Positions 6,180 through 10,071 of a stretch of 10,071 bases of DNA are shown in pieces. The position numbers and the translations under genes were made by a program. Below the pieces are notes generated by a model. It searched no databases. It was not told the origin of the DNA and was given only the letters and a program-made list of their open reading frames with translations. Position 1 is the first letter of the stretch. The number at the start of each line of letters is the position of its first letter. Origin of the DNA: Pelagophyceae sp. CCMP2097 (lineage: Eukaryota; Sar; Pelagophyceae); NCBI GenBank assembly GCA_026770575.1, contig MU657170.1, forward strand, positions 343,099 through 353,169, written 5' to 3'.

Positions 6180-7772
6180 ATGGACGACCCGCTCGCCGCG
6201 CCCAAGTCGTGCTGCGTCTGCGCCGCGCCGGGCGGCAAGCACTGCAACAAGTGCAAGTCGAGACAGTACTGCTCCAAGGCGTGCCAGCTCGTCGACTGGA
6301 AAGAAGGGCACAACATGGCGTGCAGGCGGCTGGCCGCCGCGTTCCAGGACCGGCTCCTCGACGAGCTGATGCCGGTGAAGAAGCCCAAGGAGGCGCCGGC
6401 CGTCGTCGACGACGTCTTGTTGGCGGACGGTTCCAAGGCGCGGGCGCCAGCTGTTGTTGCAGGCAAGGTGGTCCGGGCCGCCTCTCAAGGGTCGACGGAC
6501 GACTCAACAAACTGGCGCGTCGCGTGCGCCATTTGCCTGGAGGTGCTGCCGCAGGGCGCCTTAGCGCAAATGTTCTACGACTGCTGCTGCAAGACTCTCT
6601 GCACGGCGTGCTCCAAGCAGTGCTTGCGACACGACAGTCGCTGCCCGCTCTGCCGCGCACCGGCCTCCAAGTCGGCCGCGGAGACGTTGAAGAGGCTGCA
6701 GAAGCACGCCGACAACGGTCACGCCAGCGCGCAGCTGTCGCTGGGCCAAGCTTACCATCATGGCCTCATGGGCCTCAAGAGGAACGGGAAGCGCCAGCGG
6801 TGGGAATTCATTTAAGGGTGAAGTGAATTATTCACTGAATAAATTCACTTCACCATATTCACTTCACATTCACCGTCATATTCACTACCACCGAACATTT
6901 GTGAAGGACTTCATTAATGACTTCACCAACCCCGGCCGACGCCACCGTCGCTCTGATTCCCCGGAAGACCGGAGGGAGTCGCACTGCCCTTGAGCAGACG
7001 TCCTGGGGCCATTGGTGGCGCATACAGCCGTCGGCGGACGAGCCTTGCGATTTGGAAGGGACATATTTTGGACCTCTCAAAATTCACTGATTCACTTCAC
7101 ATTCACCAGGATTTGCAGCCGTAGTGAACGTCGATTCATTAATGACTTCACTACCACCGAACATTTGGGGGCTCGCGTGAATATTCACTCACTTTGAATT
7201 TCCAGTGAATTCCCACCGCTGGGAACTTGAAGCGCGCCTTTGCTTTTTATGAATCGTCTGCGAAACAAGGCCGTGCAGAGGCACAAGTCTCCATGGGCGG
7301 CGCTTTTTGCACTGGGGGCTTAGGGGGCTGCAAGATCAATTTCCCGACCGGATATATGTGGTACAAAAGGGCCGCCGACCAAGGCTACCCGTCCGCCCAA
7401 TTCGACCTCGGCGTCGTCTACGAGCACGGCCAGGGCGTGGCGCAGTCGGACGACGAAGCCGTGAAAGTTAATAATTTCCAATAACAGTCTGTACAAACTC
7501 GCCGCGGCCCAGAACGACGCCGACGCGCTCTTCAACTTGGCAGTGAGGCTTTTGGCCGAGACGCGGCTGCTGTGAGACGGCGCGCCTATTAGGTCCTTAC
7601 CCAGGCGGGCCGCGGAGTCGCGCAGGACGAGGCAGAAGCTCGGCGGCTCTATGCAAAGTCGGTGGCCTGCTCGGGGCAACCCGCAGTCGAGGAGACGGCC
7701 CGACCCTCCGTCGAGGAGTCGGTCCGACAGCTCCGAGAAGCCTTCGACGACTTCGAAAGCGAATTTTGCTGA
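6180..7772 (+). CDS. MYND + RING-like + Sel1-repeat protein, interrupted by a 427-bp insertion
   Basis: A MYND zinc finger occupies residues 11-48: C11xxC14, C22xxC25, YC31xxxC35Q, W40, H44, C48. A RING-like finger spans 116-161 (CAICLE, CCCKTLCTAC, CPLCRAP). Sel1 repeats begin near 165. The frame is cut at 6795 by an inserted element that brings a stop at 6813, and resumes at 7222 as NLKRAFAFYESSAKQGRAEAQ. Further Sel1 repeats follow (MWYKRAADQGYPSAQFDLGV; LYKLAAAQNDADALFNLA; GRGVAQDEAEARRLY), ending in an acidic tail with TGA at 7770-7772. MYND and Sel1 modules mediate protein contacts, and RING-like fingers often act in ubiquitin ligases; the function here is inferred. A GT-AG intron lies at 7543-7592. 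A frame change near 7466-7487 is unresolved. As read, the gene is broken, unless the insertion is spliced in a way I cannot see. Confidence 0.75.
6781..6794 (+). repeat. Left copy of a 14-bp imperfect target duplication
   Basis: GGAACGGGAAGCGC immediately precedes the left inverted repeat. The right copy at 7222-7235 is GGAACTTGAAGCGC, so 12 of 14 bases match. The right copy fits the Sel1 protein (AAC TTG AAG CGC, N-L-K-R), so it is probably the ancestral sequence. Confidence 0.6.
6795..7221. mobile_element. hAT-like non-autonomous element inside the Sel1-repeat gene
   Basis: The element is 427 bp with perfect 16-bp terminal inverted repeats, CAGCGGTGGGAATTCA at 6795-6810 and its reverse complement at 7206-7221. 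The CAGNGGTG start is typical of the hAT superfamily. Both AT-rich flanks are packed with TTCAC/GTGAA pentamers, about 20 in all. They share direct repeats: 18/18 at 6857-6874 and 7090-7107, 21/21 at 6881-6901 and 7147-7167, and 17/17 at 6910-6926 and 7135-7151. The core (about 6930-7070) is GC-rich. There is no transposase frame. The expected 8-bp hAT target duplication is not seen; a 14-bp imperfect one is. Confidence 0.75.
7222..7235 (+). repeat. Right copy of the 14-bp imperfect target duplication
   Basis: GGAACTTGAAGCGC directly follows the right inverted repeat and matches 6781-6794 at 12 of 14 positions. Reading from AGG at 6780-6782 directly into AAC TTG here restores the Sel1 frame. 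Confidence 0.6.
7466..7487 (+). other. 22-nt AT-rich interruption between Sel1 exons (ultra-short intron or indel)
   Basis: The frame reads SDDEAV up to 7463 and then VNNFQ-stop. The expected continuation LYKLAAAQNDADALFNLA starts at 7489 in another frame. Removing 22 nt (7466-7487) gives EAVNLYKLAA. A GT-AG segment of 21 nt (7467-7487, GTTAATAATT...AACAG) looks like a miniature intron but leaves a one-base mismatch that an extra A in GTGAAA would explain. Confidence 0.35.
7543..7592 (+). other. Intron of the Sel1-repeat gene, 50 nt
   Basis: The donor is GCA|GTGAGG and the acceptor is CTATTAG|GTCC, in phase 0. Splicing reads FNLA-VLTQAGRGVAQDEAEA, exactly the Sel1 spacing (FNLGVLY..GRGV). 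A second AG at 7603-7604 is also in phase but would remove four residues of the repeat. Confidence 0.8.
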
Positions 7773-7895
7773 AGCATTCGACTCGCAAGCCCCGCGACGC
7801 ACGCGCTCCGCAAGCACGCACCGATTTAAAACACTTCTCGAATTGCATCCCGGGGACGGATCGGCACCAATCGCCGGCGAGGCGCGCGGGGAGAC

Positions 7896-7926
7896 GGGCG
7901 CCTCGGGCAGGCCCCTCGAGGCGCCC
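7896..7926. repeat. GC-rich hairpin, perfect 10-bp stem
   Basis: GGGCGCCTCG (7896-7905) pairs perfectly with CGAGGCGCCC (7917-7926) across an 11-nt loop. It lies about 125 bp after the Sel1 stop codon, so it would be in the 3' UTR if the transcript extends to the AATAAA at 8015. Confidence 0.7.
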
Positions 7927-8014
7927 GGGCAGCGTGCGAATGGAAGGAAGGGTCCATCGCGGCGCCGTCGTCCGTTGAAACTACGTTGTTGTTACAATTA
8001 CCATTTTCATCCGC

Positions 8015-8020
8015 AATAAA
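8015..8020 (+). terminator. Candidate poly(A) signal AATAAA
   Basis: AATAAA lies 243 bp after the Sel1-gene stop, at the switch from GC-rich to AT-rich DNA. The motif is short and poly(A) signals in this lineage are not established from the sequence alone, so it is only a candidate. Confidence 0.2.
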
Positions 8021-8141
8021 ATTTTAGTAACCGCATTTCCTAACAATTTCACCATTTTCAAATAAATGGCTGGTTTTCAGAGCATTTATTTAATAATTTC
8101 CGACAACGACCATGAAAATATCGAAAAGTGTAACGGCGCAG

Positions 8142-8170
8142 CCGACATTTATGATTTTTTATGATGTCGG
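8142..8170. repeat. Stem-loop, 7-bp stem with T-rich loop
   Basis: CCGACAT (8142-8148) pairs with ATGTCGG (8164-8170) around a 15-nt T-rich loop. The role is unknown. Confidence 0.5.
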
Positions 8171-8221
8171 TCAAAATCTTGTATTTACATTTTTAAAGAT
8201 TGACGGCTGGCTGTCGGGCCT

Positions 8222-8235
8222 CCTACAATTGTAGG
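8222..8235. repeat. 14-bp perfect palindrome
   Basis: CCTACAATTGTAGG is its own reverse complement. Its core recurs as TACAATTGTAGA at 8329-8340. These could be remnants of inverted repeat ends, or a protein-binding site. Confidence 0.55.
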
Positions 8236-8340
8236 CCAATTGCACTAAAATGCAAACCGTTCTCCGTCACAGCAAATACAAACCGGCATCAGTAACGGCG
8301 AGGCCGCTGCGCGGCGTTTTCTTCCGAGTACAATTGTAGA

Positions 8341-8372
8341 TCCAGCCGAGTCAGTCTACTGGTAGAGCATTA
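8341..8372 (+). other. tRNA-like 5' half (possible SINE head or tRNA relic), split by the TA element
   Basis: GTCAGTCTACTGGTAGAGC resembles a tRNA D arm and A box (compare the usual GCTCAGTTGGTAGAGC). It follows TCCAGCC, a possible acceptor strand. Past the inserted element, 8975-8982 has TCGATTCC, like part of a B box, and 8983-8989 is AGCTGGA, which pairs with TCCAGCC except at one position. It is not a functional tRNA as read. Confidence 0.25.
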
Positions 8373-8929
8373 GGGAGGTTCACTTTTTTCGAACAAGTTC
8401 AGAACTCAGAGTTCAGGCGATAGTTCAGAACTTGTTCAAAATATTTATTGGCTGTGAGCTTGACTGGCCGTGCTGTGCGCTTCTCGTGGTGAGGCTGACG
8501 TGTCCTGCAGAGAACAAAACGTCAAACGCGACGCAGAAAAAGTTGAATTTGCACTCAACTGCATTGGGTCACGGAAATTGTGATAGGTTATCACGGAAAT
8601 TGTTTGGGTGTCGAGCGAAAACTGTTTTCGCTGCGCGCGGCGCGAAGGGCGACGCGCTTCGGCGGCGCTTTTGTCGCGCCGAGCGCGCGGCGGCGGCGCG
8701 CGTCGATCGCGCCCGGGCGCGTCGAAAACGGTGCGCTACGGAGCGAGGACGGCCGCCGGGACGGACCCCGCGGCACGCAATAAACGCCGTTCAACCCTCG
8801 TATTTTCCAATGTGCAAGGCAGTTCTGAGTTCTGAACTCGGTGTTCTGAACAAGTTCAGAGCAGTTCAGAACAGCGTATTTGCGTTTTCTGAACCAGTTC
8901 TGAACTTGTTCAAAAAAAGTGAACCTCCC
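8373..8929. mobile_element. Non-autonomous TIR element with TA target duplication (Tc1/mariner-like)
   Basis: The terminal inverted repeats, 8373-8406 and 8896-8929, are 34 bp with one mismatch and begin GGGAGGTTCAC. TA flanks both ends (8371-8372 and 8930-8931), as in Tc1/mariner-type insertion. Subterminal regions hold many GTTCAGAAC/GTTCTGAAC palindromic motifs in both orientations (8396-8440 and 8818-8910). The core (about 8630-8790) is very GC-rich, including GCGCCCGGGCGC. A 168-residue frame crosses it and the right repeat but looks like no transposase. The 557-bp length without a gene marks it as non-autonomous. Confidence 0.8.
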
Positions 8930-8973
8930 TATTATTAGAGATGCGCAGCATGGTGCGTCTAAGAGCGAAAGTA

Positions 8974-9030
8974 ATCGATTCCAGCTGGATTTGATCGAGA
9001 ATCGATTCGGAATCGATTCAGCATCGATTC
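8974..9030. repeat. Left cluster of ATCGATTC motifs
   Basis: ATCGATTC occurs at 8974-8981 and 9023-9030, and within two perfect decamer palindromes GAATCGATTC at 8999-9008 and 9010-9019. Confidence 0.8.
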
Positions 9031-9167
9031 GAATCCGCCTTGTCCGAATTGCGCGAATGGCCGTGACGCGAATGCCTTCGCGCGTTCCGGCGATTGCCAG
9101 TGGACTCCGAGTCCGACTCGAAACGGCCACCGCGACGGCCGCTGGGGCCTCGCGCTTGGTGCGCTGC

Positions 9168-9202
9168 GCGCGCTGCGCGCGCGCGAAGCGCGCGCAGCGC
9201 GC
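9168..9202. repeat. GC hairpin, perfect 15-bp stem
   Basis: GCGCGCTGCGCGCGC (9168-9182) and GCGCGCGCAGCGCGC (9188-9202) are perfect reverse complements around a GCGAA loop. It would be an extremely stable stem in RNA or single-stranded DNA. Confidence 0.85.
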
Positions 9203-9525
9203 TCGGAGAGGGAAATGGGTTGTGGACCTCTTAATACATAGTTTATATACCAAAGGAAAACTTGGATGACATGCTGTGTCAGCTCACAGTGCACCAAATG
9301 TTGCGAGAAGATTATCATAGATGCAGTCAAGTAATTGATCGAGACTCGCCCGCCGGAACGCGGGTTCGAATCTGGATGAAAGATGCACACTAGAGACCTG
9401 AATAACAAAATTGGGTCGGACGCGACTCATTTATGTTTAATGGTGTTAGTATGGGTCTGAGTTCGAGTCTATTTTTTTGCCATAATTTGTAATTATTTTC
9501 TTTTTATGGGTTATGGTCGTCATTT

Positions 9526-9601
9526 GAATCGATTCTGGATCGATTCCAGGGTCTATTCAAATCGTGTGAGAATCGATTCTGGCATCGATTCAGAATAGAC
9601 C
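9526..9601. repeat. Right cluster of ATCGATTC motifs with a 9-bp inverted repeat
   Basis: GAATCGATTC occurs at 9526-9535 and 9570-9579, and ATCGATTC at 9539-9546 and 9584-9591. GGTCTATTC (9550-9558) and GAATAGACC (9593-9601) are perfect inverted partners. The segment near 9568-9597 aligns directly with 8997-9025 of the left cluster. Confidence 0.75.
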
Positions 9602-9608
9602 GAGATTA

Positions 9609-9795
9609 GGAAGTTCCACCCCCTATTGGATTCAGGATCCCCTATTGGATTCCAACCTTCTTCTGAACTTTTCACACTTTCTAAGCCCTTGGATTGGTGC
9701 AAAAATGCTTCTCTGAACAAATTGCATTTTCAAGCCCTCTCATTGGCCATTCCGAATCCAATAGGGAGCAGAATCCAATAGGGGGTGGAACTTCC
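9609..9795. mobile_element. 187-bp MITE with TA target duplication
   Basis: The ends GGAAGTTCCACCCCCTATTG (from 9609) and the matching reverse complement (to 9795) are identical over at least 26 bp. TA flanks both ends (9607-9608 and 9796-9797). Inside each end the motif CCTATTGGATTC is repeated a second time, so each terminus carries two copies pointing inward. No coding capacity. The GGAAGTTCCAC tip resembles GGGAGGTTCAC of the 8373-8929 element, which suggests related transposases. Confidence 0.85.
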
Positions 9796-10071
9796 TAAAT
9801 TAGGAATCAATTATTACCATAGCGCACCGGAGGTACTGCAGACCCCCGGAGGGGGGCTTTGTCTCTATTTCGGGTCTTTTCTAAAGGACAATTCCTCCTG
9901 GCACATGCGCGCCACTCGCACATCATCTTTGCCGCAGGGGCAACAACCGCGACGGGCTCAAAATCAGAAGAGCCATGCAGGCTTGCCACTCGGGTGACGT
10001 CCCACTCGGGGTTGCTTGAGCCATTCAGGCTTGCCACACGGGCACCGTTCAGGCTTGCCGCTCGGGCGCCC
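9796..10071. other. Window end, imperfect tandem repeat and no clear gene
   Basis: From 9974 to the end, the motif CAGGCTTGCC(A/G)C(A/T)CGGG recurs three times (see the repeat entry). A 76-residue minus-strand frame (9807-10037) spells VASLNG/VASLHG repeats from it, but this may only reflect the repeat. Confidence 0.35.
9974..10071. repeat. Imperfect repeat array, about 25-bp unit, cut by the window end
   Basis: Units start at 9974 (CATGCAGGCTTGCCACTCGG), 10022 (CATTCAGGCTTGCCACACGG) and 10047 (GTTCAGGCTTGCCGCTCGGG). The last two are adjacent, and a diverged spacer separates the first. The array probably continues beyond 10071. Confidence 0.7.

Larger units (their letters stand above)
7773..8372. 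other. Intergenic region with hairpins and a palindrome
   Basis: No gene is seen. GC content falls sharply after about 7980. It contains a 10-bp-stem hairpin (7896-7926), an AATAAA at 8015-8020 that could serve as a poly(A) signal for the Sel1 gene, a 7-bp-stem hairpin (8142-8170) and a 14-bp palindrome (8222-8235). A related TACAATTGTAG recurs at 8329-8339. The last 32 bp resemble the 5' part of a tRNA. Confidence 0.4.
8932..9608. other. Gene-free region with two ATCGATTC clusters and a GC-rich middle
   Basis: No recognisable gene is seen. A left cluster of ATCGATTC motifs (8974-9030) and a right cluster (9526-9591) flank a GC-rich stretch (about 9050-9210) and an AT-rich one. Two tRNA B-box-like motifs, GGGTTCGAATC at 9362-9372 and GAGTTCGAGTC at 9459-9469, are present. 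The second is followed by a run of seven T, but neither has a convincing full tRNA fold around it. Confidence 0.4.

Noticed and set aside
5782..6660. 292-residue minus-strand open reading frame
   Set aside because: It lies mostly antisense to the MYND/RING coding sequence, is rich in R, A, S and P as expected for a GC-rich shadow frame, and has no domain motif.
6795..7221. Clean spliceosomal removal of the hAT-like element (introner)
   Set aside because: The GT at 6800-6801 is in the wrong phase, the acceptor at 7204-7205 is followed by an in-frame TGA, and no GT or GC donor is in phase with the AG at 7231-7232. It is kept open as a finding because only transcripts can settle it.
8432..8938. 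168-residue open reading frame in the 557-bp element as a transposase
   Set aside because: No DDE or DNA-binding motif is visible. It runs through the GC-rich core and into the terminal inverted repeat, which indicates chance.
8591..9253. 220-residue minus-strand open reading frame
   Set aside because: It spans the end of the 557-bp element, the ATCGATTC cluster and the GC hairpin, and has a low-complexity R/A/S composition and no motif.
9340..9480. tRNA genes suggested by GGGTTCGAATC and GAGTTCGAGTC with a following T run
   Set aside because: The T-stem halves do not pair well and no matching D arm and acceptor stem are found at the right distance. At best these are relics.

Overview
The window looks like nuclear DNA of a eukaryotic alga. 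Coding regions are GC-rich and carry small spliceosomal introns. The families present are WD40, KCTD-type BTB, six-blade kelch, and MYND + RING-like + Sel1, all of which are expanded in stramenopile algae. A pelagophyte such as Aureococcus is my best guess from that mix, but it is inference and not a database result. There are no bacterial-style operons, ribosome binding sites or CRISPR arrays.

Layout. (1) 284-1132: a WD40-repeat gene that breaks off inside its third repeat near position 830. The DNA after the break reads, on the minus strand, like the start of an unrelated basic nuclear protein. (2) 1232-3423: what appears to be one spliced gene coding for a coiled coil, a KCTD/T1-type BTB domain and a complete six-repeat kelch propeller. 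Six exons can be joined by reading frame and domain continuity, and the first intron fits a GC-AG intron. This is the architecture of a cullin-3 substrate adaptor. (3) 3424-6179: a long, less GC-rich stretch without a recognisable intact gene. It holds coding-like debris and a 33-bp inverted repeat pair (31/33 identical) bounding about 1.09 kb, a possible old DNA transposon. (4) 6180-7772: a MYND + RING-like + Sel1-repeat gene. A 427-bp hAT-like element (6795-7221) interrupts it, with perfect 16-bp terminal inverted repeats, about 20 internal TTCAC/GTGAA pentamers and an imperfect 14-bp target duplication. Removing the element and one duplicate copy restores the Sel1 reading frame. (5) 7773-10071: a repeat-rich intergenic zone. 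It has two non-autonomous elements with TA target duplications (8373-8929 and 9609-9795), clusters of an ATCGATTC motif, GC-rich hairpins, a possible tRNA-like relic split by the first TA element, and the start of an imperfect tandem array that runs off the window.

Functionally the two main genes belong to protein-interaction and ubiquitin-adaptor-like classes, but nothing shows that they act together. The most informative content is the mobile DNA and its contact with genes: one element caught inside an exon, short tandem duplications in each of the three longer introns of the BTB-kelch gene, and several elements sharing one design (GC-rich core flanked by AT-rich subterminal repeat arrays).
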